This document shows, one piece after another, positions 1 through 13,500 of a stretch of DNA of 64,000 nt; positions within the stretch are counted from its first letter, which is position 1, and each line of letters opens with the position of its first letter. Origin of the DNA: Callipepla californica brunnescens (lineage: Eukaryota > Chordata > Aves > Galliformes > Odontophoridae); NCBI GenBank assembly GCA_023055505.1, contig JALIRH010000004.1, positions 31,439,502 through 31,503,501 of the forward strand, given 5' to 3'. The translations under genes and the position numbers were made by a program. Below the pieces are notes generated by a model that worked only from the letters and a program-made list of their open reading frames with translations, did not search any database and was not told the DNA's origin.

Positions 1-1152
1 GAGTAACACATTCTGCACTGATAGCAGGTGATACTTAAAATACCTGAATACAAGCTGGTATATCATCTTTTTGAATTTACATAATATCTTAGGAGATTTT
101 CCTGTTGTAGGAAGGTAAGTGGATTTTTTTATTTATTCTAAAAGGCCCTGAAACAAATTCAGTGTTAGAGAAACTGCCAAAATCCACACTTACAGAGAGG
201 CACGCTCATTTGCCAATCTGTGATATAAGGGGGGGATAAGAGGGGGACTTTCTGACTTCAGCTGAGATGAGAATGTACCACTTCTGCTGCTGAAGATGTC
301 TCCTGTTTGTGCTGAGTAACTGGAGATTTATTCCTGCAAGCTGCCTGAGGAAATGGGCATTCATTCTTACGTAACAGAACAGAGTCATGTCTTAACTCCT
401 TCATGCATCAGCAAGCTTGCTCTCTGTAAGCCACTTCCAGCACAAAACAAAACAACCACTGCATTGTTTCAGTTTCAGGTGTCTTAAAAACGTGCCAAAC
501 GATTCTAATTTCTAATAGAGCTGAACGCAAGCGTGTACTTCTTTTTGATGTGCAATTATACAGCAAACATAGGAGATAAACCCAGTTTTGGTATTACCAG
601 TGAAGCCAACGCACAATGTATTTTTCTCCCCCACTCTTCAAGTAGAAAAGTCCCAAATTCTGCTCGCCACCTTCATCTGCTGCCAAAATCTTACCGAGCT
701 GGTAACAGACTTCCTTCCCCTCAGTCACGAGGCACTTAACCTGTGTTAGCTGCACAGACAGGAAGTACAACCATCGAATTGTAACGGCTTATGAGCTCAG
801 GGCACGCACAGCAAGCATCTACAGCATTCACATCCACGTACCCAGCCACAGCGAGGAACCTGCACTCTGCCTCCTGGAACATCTGCTCAGCTCTTGGTGC
901 TCAATTCTGTGAGCAGCCTAATAAAATCCTAGCTGACCTCCCACGGAAGTTTAGTAAACTACAAGAACATATAAGACAGATAAACAAACAAATCTTCCTA
1001 TGAAAATCCCAGCATAAAGTACAACAGCTCGTACAGTGACCACGCAGCGGACTCTTGAACATGACTCTCAACTGAAACTCACTGCAATTAGAAAGGGCAA
1101 AATGTTGTAAGTATTTCAGTCACACACGGCGCTCACGCAACATATTACGTAC
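1..1152. other. FBXO33 terminal intron (part)
   Basis: This is downstream of the exon 3 donor (minus strand G|GTACGT at 1153/1152). No FBXO33 C-terminal coding sequence, other convincing exon, repeat or RNA gene is visible. The short open frames here resemble no known protein and have no splice context. Confidence 0.7.
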
Positions 1153-4100
1153 CATGAACAGCCAGGAGAGAGAGCCTCGTGCACCTCCAGGCTAATAGGA
1201 CAAGTGGATCTTCGTTCCGGTTGTCGCTAAGATCTGGGAAGCCAGACATATCTATCACATCATTCATCAGTATAAAATGAGTGAGGAACTTATCATACTG
1301 CCTGGATATGAGGTCAACAACAGCTCCGGAAACACAAGTGATGTAGCTGTCAAAGTGAATCCTCTCTAGGGGTATACTGGGCTTAAGAATCCTTAACATG
1401 TCATCACTCTTTACATCAAAAGCCATGATATAGACCCGAAGATTCGTGCTGTTACGCATCAGCGCCTTCCAATTCTCATCTTCCGGCATACTGTCCAATG
1501 ACTTGTGCATTATGGAAACACTGTGGACCAGGAGAGACAGTCGATGCAAAGGCACGTGGTTGCTGTCAGCCAGGACTCTTGCCATTTCAGCCGTAAAATC
1601 ACAGAAATCCAAAGCAAGCGAACGCAGATTCACAAAGCGCTCCAACTCAACCGCGGTGATGAGAGTGGTATTACCAGGGATGTGGTTGTCCAATAAGCTC
1701 AGATGTTCCATGGTGTTGGCTATGGGGTTTGATAAGGAGGACAACGATGTGGGAGTTACTATTTGCAGCATAAACCCACAGGACAGCCATTTCAATTGCC
1801 TGCTATTGCCTAGTATCTCTTCAAACAGCTGCTGAATTCTGTAAGTAAACAGAACAGATAACAATGTTGTTAAACAAGGTTTAGTGTTACCAATTGCGTA
1901 CTGGTCTATTTTTTTCCCCCCACTGAAGAGTTGATCTTTTTACTTAAGGCCTTATCCTACAGAAGGTGCTACCATCAGTTTTCGGGAGCCATAAAGGTAT
2001 ACAACATAAAGGAACACAACACACTGCCGACCTCCCACAGTGCTTTAACCCTCACTGGACTTCAAATGTTAGAACTGTAAGCTACCCTGACAAAAAAACC
2101 CTACGAAAACAACAATGCACTTTGTCTTCCAGTAGCAGCGCTGCACTACGAACCTCCATGTCACACTTCTCAGCACGTATCCTCACACATACCAGCACCC
2201 TCCCACAAACACATTAAGGTTATGCAAATAAGAAAACCTGTAATATTTTTAAAAGCAATAGCTGCGTTTTTAAAACCAGCTTTTCGTATTTGTCAGCCAG
2301 CCTGTCTAGAGCTGCAAATTAAAATGGAAAAAAAAAAAGTCATTTTCATGGGAAAGTTGGAGAAGCTTGACTTTTAAGCACATCAGAATAATCTGAAGCC
2401 TACTGCTTGATTTTCCCCACTGAAGGGTAAAGAACAAACACGTAATGTTTTTGAAACAATTCTGAATACACAGAATTGTTTGAGTCTAACCTCAAACCTC
2501 CGTCAGCTCAAAGGAAAAATCAGCATTTAAGGGAAGCAACTGAGCCAGGCTATGAGAGGTCTGTGAAATCTGAAGAAATAAGGTAAATCCCTCCATTAGG
2601 AACCTAGCAGGAATCTTTGTGCCTCAAATCAGCAATGTTTTCCAGAGAACGCCTTTTTCTTCACTGTTGTACAACATATACATTCACATCTAAGCTGAAA
2701 ACAATGTTACAAACTTTTTATTCTTATCCCTGTATCTATAATCAAGATAACGTCCAGGCAAGAATAAAGGCTCTGTATCCTGACCGACAGCAGGAAAACA
2801 CTAACATCTTAAAAATAGGGAAGAAGGGAAACACAGAGTCACACTTCTCAGAGATTTTCCCCTTTCCAAAGAGTTCCAGCTCTCACGTCTTGAGCCAGAG
2901 ATGGCTTTCAGTCTGTAGTAACCCTCAGGGACCTCACTTCCAGCAAAGAGCCAACATTTTGCAACTGTAACACCGTGCAGTGCTATCCCCCTTTTCTTCC
3001 TTTCTCTTACCCTGTCACCTTTAACACCCTAAAGTCTTTGTGTTTAAGAAAATTAACAGAGCAATCCCCATTCATCCTCCTCCCTGTCTGTATGTGCTCT
3101 CCTGCCCACTGTCATCACATTACCTAGGAAAGGGAAGGTGCTGTAACTTTCACAGCAGTGGTAGCCTTTGCTCTGTAACAGTCCAAGCAATACTAGTGCT
3201 TGTAACAACAACTGACAAGATGACAAATCAGTTTTGACATGCTCTGTCAAATACCACTATCTATACCTCACTGCACTGAAGTTTTCTTTAAGTTGTGCTT
3301 CGAATATGATTTAAGCATTGAGGCTTAACAAGAGAACTGTTCTAGCGTTCACAAACTGTGCAGTGACACTGATTTAATGCTATGTAACTTTGTGTTTAAG
3401 TATTTATACATGTGTTTAGACTCATGCTGATGGGTTATCGATCCATACTCCCTAAGAAAACTTCCCAGACACTTTCTTCCAGTTCTTTGCCAATTTAATA
3501 ACAAAAAAGAGATCCAACACCACAATATACATTTAGCAACAGCTGCTTTTGGCTTGCTTTAAATGCCTGCTTTATATGAGGACAGACAGGAGGAACAATA
3601 AAAACTGCAGGCTTTTAATTTAACAGATTTCAAATGCATCTTTCAAACGCCCTAATAAGGGTTTATTCCTCCCCTGCAGATTCATACATGCATCCTATCC
3701 ATCATAAGCAGACTGCACCTAATTGGAGTTTGCAAAAACAGTTTGAATTGTGTCTAATTTCTAGAACACCTCAAGTGAACTCTTGGAAATTAACACCTAT
3801 TTTACAACCATGTTTTACTTCAAGTGCCTACTATGCTGTACAGCATTCATCCTTACACACACATGACTATCTTAAAGCTCATTTATAATACGTAAGTGTA
3901 AGCACAGTTTCTTACACAAACACAAAACATAATAAAAGCTCAGCATATGGAACAAAGCAATTCAGCACAGTGATGTCTCAACAGGCACACTTAGTTTTGC
4001 TCCCTGTGAAAAGCAGTGGAGGGAACGTTCCCCATCCACCTACAAATGATCAATACTACTTTAGAAAAAAAAAAACCTCTCCAAATAAATTGCTATCACA

Positions 4101-7100
4101 GTGTCAGAAATGGCAATCTCAGGCATAGGACCGAGTAGAAGCTAACTGCTTTAGCCCCAAGAAGTCCCATTGGTACAGAAACACTCTGATGGCCCTGGGC
4201 AGGAAGTAAACCTGTTAGCAAGATCTGCACAGGGCCCATTTGTTTAAAAACTATATCAGTCAACGTGTTCTGTTTAATACAAAAGGCTAAAGTGGTTCTT
4301 TTAGAAACAAAACTATCTGAAACGCATGGATCAGTCATGGAAAGCAGATTTCAGAAAGCAAAAATTTTAAGCTGCACTTTACTCTGCTCGAGACAAATGC
4401 ATTCTTTGCGATGAGCTTTCACACAGTGATGAACTGAGCGCTAAAGCGAATTGTAGAAAGTATCCAGGGACACACAGGCATGAAAGAAAAAGAACAAGCA
4501 TTATAAACCCATTGATTGTACATGCTGACCACTGCAGGAGAAGGATTTTGGAAACGTAACCCAAGGCTCTCTTCCCACAGAGCAACCATTAGTCTTTACT
4601 GGATAACAGCCTAATAATGGCTCTGTGCTGGCTGAGATTCCACCCAAGCTCTATTACACTCAGTTCAATGCTATGGACTAGAGAAGTGTCATGTTTTCTT
4701 CTCTAACTGATTGAATTGTAGGAAGTTCCCAAAAGAGACAGCAGCATTTATCACCACACAGGTTCCAAAATCCTCAGCCACCATTACCGCTGTCTCCATA
4801 GGTGGCTCAGTATCTTTCAGTGTTGGCTATTTGCATCCATGTTTTGTAACTTAACTGATGCAAACGTCCAAATGCACGCAAAAGGCAAGGCTACAAAGAC
4901 AAAGATTTACTTCCTGAAGTATACATTGTTAGTGCTCATGATCCACTGCCAGCTTGCATCTAGTTTAGAAAAGAAACTAGCAGGTCCCAAACACCACTTT
5001 AGTTCATAAACCAAAAAAAGGTAGCATTTATTTCCTCATTCCAAAACATGCAAAGGTCAATACCCATGTGAAAGACTTCACTTCAGATAATAAATCAATT
5101 TTGAACTGTTTATGGCTATAAAGTATGCATACCAATTTTTGTTATTGTTTAAAGAAATATTTAATTGTATGCTCAGCTGAGTAAACGTCTGCTTAGATGG
5201 CTCTCTTTATGCCTGAGGACAATCGTTCCATTATGTATTTGTCTTCAGAAAGGATAAGAAAAAAAGCTTTTTACCTGCACACAGTACATATGTTGAACGG
5301 GAGCTCAAACTACTCTGACTTCTGCGTTCTAAGCATAACAGGGTAACAAAAATTCACATCTGTATGTGCACTGATGTGCAACTTCAGTCAGGACCAAGCA
5401 TTTAGAAGCTTTGACAGTTGCACTCTCATACATACACTGATCTGAGAATACATTCAGACTAGTTCTAAAACCATTTAAAATAAACTGTAAAGATCTTGAA
5501 TAGCTGCACTTATTCTACTCTCAAGCTACCTGGAGGATATTTACACTGACATAAATTAAAGTTATGGCATTCAAGCTTTATCTGTATGGAAAGTTTTAGC
5601 ACAACTACTGAACTATTTAACTTCACATAACTCCTCTGGGATAATCGATTCCAGAAGTCAGTAGCTTTTAAATTTGTATTTCACCACTTCCAAAGAGCAC
5701 AAACCAGGTATTTTGATTATAAGCATTCAAAGACTGCACAGCAGTGTAATTATGGCAAGCTAAAATACACCTCTGAGACTAAGCAAGCACGCTGTGAGCT
5801 AACATCTTACAGGAATTCTACAAATACCTAACCCAGTTTTGAGATATAACTTAAAATAAGTTCTTGGTGCTTATGTCCTCTTTTAAGTTTAAGGATTGAG
5901 GACACGCAGCTAGTAAATACATCAGATTACTTCCTTGTATTTTTTTCCATGAACAGCAATAGTAAAGGTACTGGTAAAAGATTACTGTCCCTCCTCTTGC
6001 TTTAACATGAAATTGTTTCTAGAACACCATGAAAAACAAAAGAAAGGATTCTCATCTAAAAGAAGACCACAAAACCAGACCATTTCATTCAAATACGAGA
6101 AATAAAACAAAAAGTTCAACTTAAGAATCTAAATTCTCATCCTATTAAAAAAACCAAACACTTGAAGTCTTCTCAGTCACCTATTTCAGGCATGAAAAAC
6201 CATTAAGTACTGTTTTAACATATCTGACAGTTAACAAAATATAACTTACTGCTTAATCTTTTTGCCATCAGGATCAACCTTGCCGAGGTATGTATTTGAT
6301 AAACTTCCATGTTGCTGCAGAATGCTTATATCCCCAAACAGACTTAACTTCTGGAGGTTCCTGAAATGACAAAACAAAAAGGGATCTGTGTATACAAAAA
6401 AAACAGTGTAAGGAATCACTCTGGATAAGACAAAAACAGGCAGTAAGAACACATAATTACATGGAACGTGTGAACTATTCTGGGAAGCATCCTACTGTCC
6501 CACGGTACAGGCACGTTTGGAGCTAAACAGAGTGAGACCAAAGCAGAAAGGGGATGAGGGATGTACAAACTGGTGACCCCAGCTGTAAAGCACATCAGCT
6601 TTTAGTGACCACAGAGGCCACCACCACCGAACTTCAGCAGTACTTACACATTCTCCTTAATTCTTGGAACACGGGCACTTAACATCACAGGTAAACACAT
6701 CAAATACCTATTCCTTTTCAAATGTAATGCTGTGTTCAAAGTGCAAGCAGAACACAATGGCAAAAAGCCTTTCCTGATCACTCCCATATTGCAGCCCTGT
6801 TACAATCGGGGGCCCAAACCTGCAGCAGCTGAGGCAGCACAAAGAGAAGCTGAGCAAAAGCTCCCCACACCCCATTCAGTGTTTGATTTCTGCTATACCA
6901 AAGTAATGAAAGCTGCTCTGACATTCCCCATTGGTCAACAGAAGAGGATTATTTGTCCATCGTGACACAACTCGAATTTTTAGAAGTAACATTAGCGAAA
7001 GATCACCCTCTAAGTCTATGCTGGACTTGTCTCAGTGTGCTAGAGTTTCCCATCGCAATTAACTTCTGACTTGCATCTTTTCTATGCTCTGAAAAAGATC

Positions 7101-10100
7101 CAGCAGAAGTTGCGAAAACTGTAACAGTTTTAGAGCAGCTGATTGCAGCATTTTTTTTTTTAGGGTGCTGTTGGTTTATTCTAACTGATTAATGATTTTT
7201 TTTGGTTTGCTTTTAAACTTATTTATACACACAGTAAGTTAGATTTACTTGTAAACATTCAAGATTCATAGTTTGCACTTGGAAATTAACACAGTGGAAT
7301 CACAAATGGCTGCAAGAGTTAAATTCACCTTCAACAGCAGATGCCAATTAACTGGCAGCTGACAACTCAGAAAGTTGTAGACATCTTTACTCCTGCTGGC
7401 TTACCAGTCATACACTAAAACTGCAGATCAGCTTTTAGGAAACGCAGTCCAGTCACACAGCTCAGAGCCCAGGGAAGCTCTGGTGCCAGTTAACTATCTC
7501 CAAAGGATGAGGAGAAGGAGTCAAGGTTTTAGCTTTTTAAAGCCTGAACCTAATAGGTATCCACCATAAATAATCATGGACCCGTTTTAAAGTTCCTGCA
7601 TTAAATAACCACAGACTAGCTTGCTGATATCTACCCACTGTCACACCTCTACTTTTCTTGTACGGGTGACTGAATGACTTAAAAGCAATGTCCACAAGCT
7701 CCATAAGCTCTATATAAAGTTAAATATCGAAGCAAAGCACCTAGATTTTACAACCATTTCAGAGATTAAAACACATGAAATTATTAGAAATACAGGACTT
7801 CTGTTCTGATGATATTTAAATGTAACTCAGCCCTGGTGACACACTCAATATTCTACAAATCTAAGTCAGTGCCTGGTCATACTGAAGAGTAAGTTTGGCA
7901 GGGCAATCTTAAGATAGCACCGTGCTCTTCTATGTCCCACAGATGTTGAGGAAAGCCTGGTACAACAGGGAAATCAGCAGAAACATCCACCAGGTGTTAG
8001 AGGCAGCGTTCACAGCCAATATTCTAATTATACAATTAATCAGATCTTCTGATCTCAGTGACTTAACTCTGAGCTAAGACACAATGCAATCTTCAGAACA
8101 ATTCTGATTCACCAGCATATTTGCAACACACATAGGTCTCATTCAGTGCTACTCAAGACCCCAGTGAATGCTACTGATGTGTTAATTTCAGAGCCCCTAA
8201 GCGACAAGGCACACAAAACACCACTTACCAGAACCCCACACCCGTTTACCTGCATTTGTTTCACTGCCATTCGATGCACTATAGCCACAGTTAAAGCTTT
8301 CCACCTCAAAGCTTAAGCAACAAAAACATACAATTACTCTTCACAGTTACCACCATCAACAACTGTGATCACAGTTCAATTCAGCATTAGATTTCTGTCA
8401 CTACTCTGGTACCATCTAATATCCATGGCACCTGGCTCACCTCTCACCCTTACTCCGTTGGATTAGTAAAGCCATTTAGATAAATAATGTAGGAGTTAAC
8501 TGTCCCCTTCAGATGAAAGTCACGATGGCATCTAAATACCATGTATACCACAAATGCACACAGCTGGGGAAAAAAAACCATTCTCTTTTGGATTGAGTAT
8601 TTCTTTGTCATTTAACACCTATTTATACTCCACTAGCTCAGAAGGTATATTAAAAGCAATATGCTTCTTGCTATGCTCTATCATCAGTTTTGGTGTATCT
8701 TTCTGAATATCCATCCTCCACCCTGCGATGCAAACAATAAAAAAGAATAACAAAAAAATCAATGGCCTTGCTTCTTGCTTACATTAAGCAGGAAAAAAGT
8801 GATCCTGTCTGTCCCACTGGACCCTCGGGTTTTTTGGTAGTTTGGGGTTTATTTTGTCGCTGCCAGCTGCTCGCTCTGGGTGACAGAAGAGAGTTCTTAG
8901 AAAGCCTCAAATACAGACACAGTCTGCTTCTTTGAATGACTCACAAATGTTTGGCAACTCCAAAGTAGACACCTTCACTGAGACACCCTAGCTTACTACA
9001 ATCTGCATTTCTATTTCACAGCAAAGATCGAACAAGGACTGCTTATTAGCTCCTGTACATACCAAAAAGACTCACAGAGCATCACCCTCCTGCCTGCCTC
9101 CCTGAACTTACGCTTTCAAAGAGCAGCGTGTGATGGCACAGATGGTGAAGATTCCTTAAGAATCCCTAGGAAACAACTCGCCCCTCCTGATACTGTTGCA
9201 TGGTGCCGCTCTTTACATTTTGTTTTTAAATACGAAGTAGAACATCAACAGTTTAAATACTAGTCCATTTCATTTGCTGTCAGACAACTGGAAAAGTTAC
9301 AAATCGCTACAAACATCACTTCAGTACGAATTTTTTTTTAAGAAATTACAGTTTCAGAGCTCCTCTTCTTGGTTCCAGTGGCAAGAAAGCAGTATTTTGG
9401 AGTAACATGCTGTCAATCGCAGAGTGAGAGCTGTGCTGACCTGAGCTCTACTTCAAACACAAAACAGACTCTGAACGTACCTTTGTGGATGCAGACCACC
9501 AGCAGCACCACCCATCAGAGCACTACGAGGCGCTTCTAGCTATGCATCTACAACCTCCTTAATTCTATCAGCATTAGCAAAGGTTGCTCCACAATACTCT
9601 TCCAGGGACTTAACAGAAAATAATTTATTTGCATGGAAGTCCTGTAGCCAAGAGGACACCCACACACAACTCGCATTACTTTTACTCCTTCCTTTAGTCT
9701 TTTCTTAGGTCCTCTGGTATTACAAATCTTCAAGGAATTCTGCAGCCACTTCAAGAACATTTTTTTTTCCTGAAAGGAGGGAGTTGTTACTGTATTGTTT
9801 AACAACAGATTAAAAGCCTACAACAAGATTACATAGTTAAGAAACAGCACAGCATTTCAGAAAAGCTGATTTCTCCCCCTCTAGCTCTGAAGCGCAAGAT
9901 GGAAGTCCTTTGGATTTCTCTGCCAAAAAGCTATCAGCAAGGCTGACAGGAGCTATGAAAGAATCATCCTGTTTCAAGCCCTGTTCCAAAAGGAATGCAT
10001 TTGCTGCGGTTTAGTTGCTGGAAAATTTAAAAACACTGCTGTTTCTTTCATTTTGGAAATTGCAAGAGCTATCACGTGAACAAGAACACTCTGTAAACAC

Positions 10101-12160
10101 AACAAGAAATTATTAATCACCTTTGTGCTACAGATGAGCAAACAGAAGCAGAGAAACAAAGCGACTGACTGCAGTCTTTCTATGGATAAAAGGAAGCACT
10201 GAGCAGGTGACAACGGTCTACAGATAAGCTAAGAAGCAAAACCAAGCAGCAACTTAGCTCACCTTATAGTTCCTTTCCATCTCATTTCTATTTTAAAGGT
10301 TCACTTTAAAAGCTAAAGGATGACATCCAACATGCAAACGAACTGTTTGCAAATAGTTTCTTCTCAAGAACACAAAAAAGTGTCAAAATAAACCTCAAAC
10401 CTCGTTTAAGAGGGGAAAAAAAAAAAAAGCTCATTCCAAAACAATTCTGAATATACATCTGTTTCACGTAAATCCTCCTTTCACGTTTCAGCTGCACACT
10501 GAAAAAAGCCTGCTGTCATAACGAGGCACTAGGCATTCCCGGGTCATACATTTTTCATTCAATTTTTCATGCAATGCCTCCTGCAGCTTCTAACCGTCCA
10601 TTTAAAACGTTGAAGACCACCTAGCAGTATTTGTATCAGATCTGACAATCGCTGCCTGATGCCGCTTGAACACTTTTTCATTTTGGATTTCCCCTAGATT
10701 CAACAGCAAAGCAAAAGCTTCCTCCTGAAAAGTAAAAGAAGACCGACCAGGGCAGCCAAACCTGCACACAGAGGATTCACAGGGCAAGAGACAAATCAAG
10801 ATGAAGATGAGCTGCGACCCACAGGCAGTGTCCAGAAGCACACTTGCTGCGGTTCTCAGGAAGTACCTGCGGGTACCATAGGGCCAAGGAATCGAAAGCG
10901 ATACTCTGCACGCTGTGCTTGTGTTCCTCTAACACCAACCAGGAGCTGAAGCTCCCCTTGTCACCACTCAAACCACAGGAGAAGTGAAGGCCTCACACTG
11001 GTCCTTAACTGCTTCAGGGTCAGGGCTGGTGGCCATACCGTGATGCAGCTGCCAACGATTTTCTAACAGCCATCTAGAGAAATGCCTTAAATGCTTAGCG
11101 ATGGTTGCTTTGCCCCCAGTAGGTGATGCACACCGTCACGCACACGGACAGCAAAGCACATAAGCACTCACAATCCTCAGCCCGCACTGCTTCACGACGC
11201 ACCGTGGCTTCGCTGCGCAGCGTTTTCTGACTGGAGGCCGCGCGTTACGAGCTCGGAGACTTTAAAAGATACCGCGTGGGAGCGTTATCGAGATAAGCAA
11301 AGAGAAAGCAAGCATCTTCGTTTCAGAGAAGCCCAACCTGAGGAAATCGAGCCTCAGAGCTGCCCAAAGTCAGCGCGAGCAAGTGGGATCTGTGCACACT
11401 TTAAGCCCGAGCTCAGCTGAATCGCACAGCACTCAGCAGTACCTCCTCCTGCTGAGGGCAGGCCTCAGCCCCAGGTCACAGGGAGCTCCGAGCCAGGGCC
11501 TTCTGGCGAGGGAGAAAAGAAGCCTCCCTCCAACGCTACGCCCGCAGCCCCTCTGTGAGCCCCCACCGCCCGCCCACTCCGTCCCCCACGGAGGCCGAGG
11601 CGCCCTCGCGGCCTTTGTGTCGCCCCGCGGCGGCGCGCTCGGTACCTGTTGTTGCGGACGCTGCTGAGTACGCACATCACCAGCTCCAGGTACGTCCTGA
11701 GCAGCTCGAGCCAGCGCGGGCACAGCGGGGCCGCCTCCCCGTCGCCCGTCGCCACCGCCGCGCCCTCGGCCGCCGCCGCCGCCCCGCCGCTCGGGTAGTT
11801 GTCGGCCGCGAACTGGACGCGCAGCTCTCGCACGAACCAGCCGCACTTGCGCATCAGGAACTCGAGGCGCGGGCGCTCGGCCGGCGAGACGCGGAGGCTG
11901 AGGCGGAGGCGCGGCCATAGGGCCGGGTAGAAGAGGCACTCCCGCCAGTGCGAGCAGGCGGCCGAGGCCCGCAGCCGGTCGGGGCCCGCCAGGAAGGAGA
12001 AGATGTGCACCACCAGCTCGCTGGGCAGGGAGCCGGCGCCCACCGCCTCCCCGCACACCGACATGCCTGGCGCCGGCCCGAGCCCCGCTGCTGCTGCGGC
12101 GGCCACAGGCGGCGGCGGCCCCGGCCTCGCCTGCGGCTCCTGCGACAAAAACAACAACAT
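1153..12160 (-). CDS. FBXO33: FBXO33, F-box protein 33 (partial: coding exons 1-3, last exon off the left edge)
   Basis: Substrate-recognition subunit of an SCF-type (SKP1-CUL1-F-box) ubiquitin ligase; YBX1 is a reported target. Coding exons on the minus strand: 12160-11646, 6360-6250 and 1838-1153, all with AG/GT borders and matching phases (2, then 1 base carried). The start at 12160 gives MLLFLSQEP, close to the mammalian N-terminus MLLFLS. An F-box (SLPSELVVHIFSFLAGPDRL) lies at about residues 44-83, followed by WRECLFYPALW. Exon 2 encodes KLSLFGDISILQQ and DPDGKKIKQ. Exon 3 encodes the leucine-rich part with NTMEHLSLLD, DFCDFTAEMARVL and LERIHFDSYITCVSG. The window holds 437 codons plus one base; about the last 90-120 residues (starting near YTVWAHN in mammals) were looked for in 1-1152 and not found. 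Exon 1 carries GC-rich Pro/Ala and Gly/Ala runs. The gene is head-to-head with ZNF410 across a CpG island. Confidence 0.96.
1839..6249. other. FBXO33 intron 2
   Basis: AT-rich intron between the exon 2 donor (CA|GTAAGT, minus strand) and the exon 3 acceptor (TTACAG|AATTC). I saw no coding exon, RNA gene or clear mobile element, only short poly-A and poly-T tracts. Confidence 0.75.
6361..11645. other. FBXO33 intron 1
   Basis: Intron of about 5.3 kb between the exon 1 donor (CAG|GTACCG, minus strand) and the exon 2 acceptor (TTTCAG|GAACC). Its right end merges into the CpG island above about 11.2 kb. No additional exon or recognisable repeat family was identified by eye. Confidence 0.75.
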
Positions 12161-13500
12161 CAATGACAAGGCGAGGGGGCGGGCGCCGGCCGGGACGCGG
12201 CCGCCGCCGGGACGCACCACCCGCGCCGCCGCCGGGGGGAGGAGCGGGCGCTACCACCGCCCCGCGCCGCGCGGGGGTGGCGGGGGGAAGCGGGCCCGGC
12301 TCCGCCGCCCGAGCCAGACCACGTCGCTCGCGATGGCGGGGGGGGGAGCGGAGGCGCCGCGTCGCCGGCGTGCAGGGAGAGCGGGGGTGGCGCGGCGCGG
12401 CGCAGGGACGGCGGGCACCTCGCGGGCGGAATGGAACGCGCCGCAGTTCGAATGGCGGGCGGGCACTGCCCTGCGGCCCCCGCGGGTCGGGATGGGGGGA
12501 GGGGTTAACCCCTTCCTGCCCGCTGGGCTCAGCCTTGGGGCGGTGGGAGCCGTAAAACCCGTCGATATTCGCCTGTGGGCGTGTGGGGAAACGTGGTGTT
12601 TCCTCGAAGCTGGGAGCGCGTCCCGTCCGAGCGGCCCCGTCGGACTTCCCCAGGCTGGGGGGGGGGGGGGGGCCGCGCGTCTATGTGTCTCCTTATTTTA
12701 ATGCCCGCTCAACCGGTCCGCCTGGCGACTCAAAGGGCTTCCGAGGTCACTGAGTGTCTCAACGTAACAGCGTTCGCAGCTCGGCGCGCGGTGCGCCGTC
12801 ACCGAGCGAAAGTGCGCGGGACCGCGGCCACCGTCCCAGCGGCGTCGGGGCCACAGGCACCGGCCGTGCACGCTCTCCGTCCCCGCTAACCCGCAGAGAT
12901 AAGGCCGATAAGCGAGAAACGCGAGTGGTTTTTCAGCTCCTCAGCCCCGCGGCTGTTAGACAAGCCGCTGAGACGCGTGCGTCTGGCATTACGAGCTCGC
13001 TGTGCAGCTGCCCACACACAGACGCCTCGCTGAGCCCCAGCGGAGCGGCAACGGGAGTTCGGGCAGACCTAGCGGCACCGCCGGGAGGTCCCGGGGGCGG
13101 CGGCGCTGCGGTTCGGAGGCGGCGCTCCTCCCGGCGCCTACCATAGACCCGCAGGCGGCGCCCTCTTCGGCGCCGGCATTTCCGGGCGGCGTCGCGTCAC
13201 TTCCGGGCGGCGGAGATGCCGGTAAGGCGGCGGGGGGCTGGGCGCTCCGCCGGGGCTCGCCGTCAGCCGCGGGGCTCGGGCGGACCCCGGGGTGGCGGGA
13301 GGAGAGGGTTAGGGTGCTCGCCCCACCGGGGTGCGGCCGCAGGAGGACGGCGCCGCGCCCGCCCCGGGCCGCGCCCACCGCTCTCCCGGGCCCACTATCC
13401 CGGGGCGGGCTGAGGTGGCGAAGCGCAGTGGTAGGGCTGTGGGGCGGGGCGCCCCGCTCTGCTCCGCTCTCACTTCTGTCGCTGCTGTCCTGACCCTGTG
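11500..13500. promoter_or_regulatory. CpG-island divergent promoter of FBXO33 (-) and ZNF410 (+)
   Basis: Very GC- and CpG-rich against AT-rich flanks. It contains FBXO33 exon 1 and the presumed ZNF410 first exon. ETS-type sites (ACTTCCGG) sit at 13199-13206, and a related TTCCGGGCGGCG word occurs twice, at 13180-13191 and 13201-13212, just upstream of the ZNF410 exon 1 donor. No TATA box is evident, as usual for CpG-island housekeeping promoters. About 1.05 kb separates the FBXO33 start codon from the ZNF410 exon 1 donor. Exact transcription starts cannot be read from sequence. Confidence 0.8.
12657..12672 (+). repeat. Homopolymer G run (16 G)
   Basis: Sixteen consecutive G inside the FBXO33/ZNF410 CpG island. 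Such runs form G-quadruplexes in vitro and are prone to length error in sequencing, so the exact count is uncertain. Confidence 0.9.

Noticed and set aside
11433..12257. Long minus-strand frame of 274 codons overlapping FBXO33 exon 1
   Set aside because: It is a shifted frame of the real F-box exon and has Gly/Ala/Arg-rich composition without any domain.
12003..12701. Plus-strand frame of 232 codons in the FBXO33/ZNF410 CpG island
   Set aside because: GC-driven open frame antisense to FBXO33; no splice context linking it to ZNF410 and no recognised protein.
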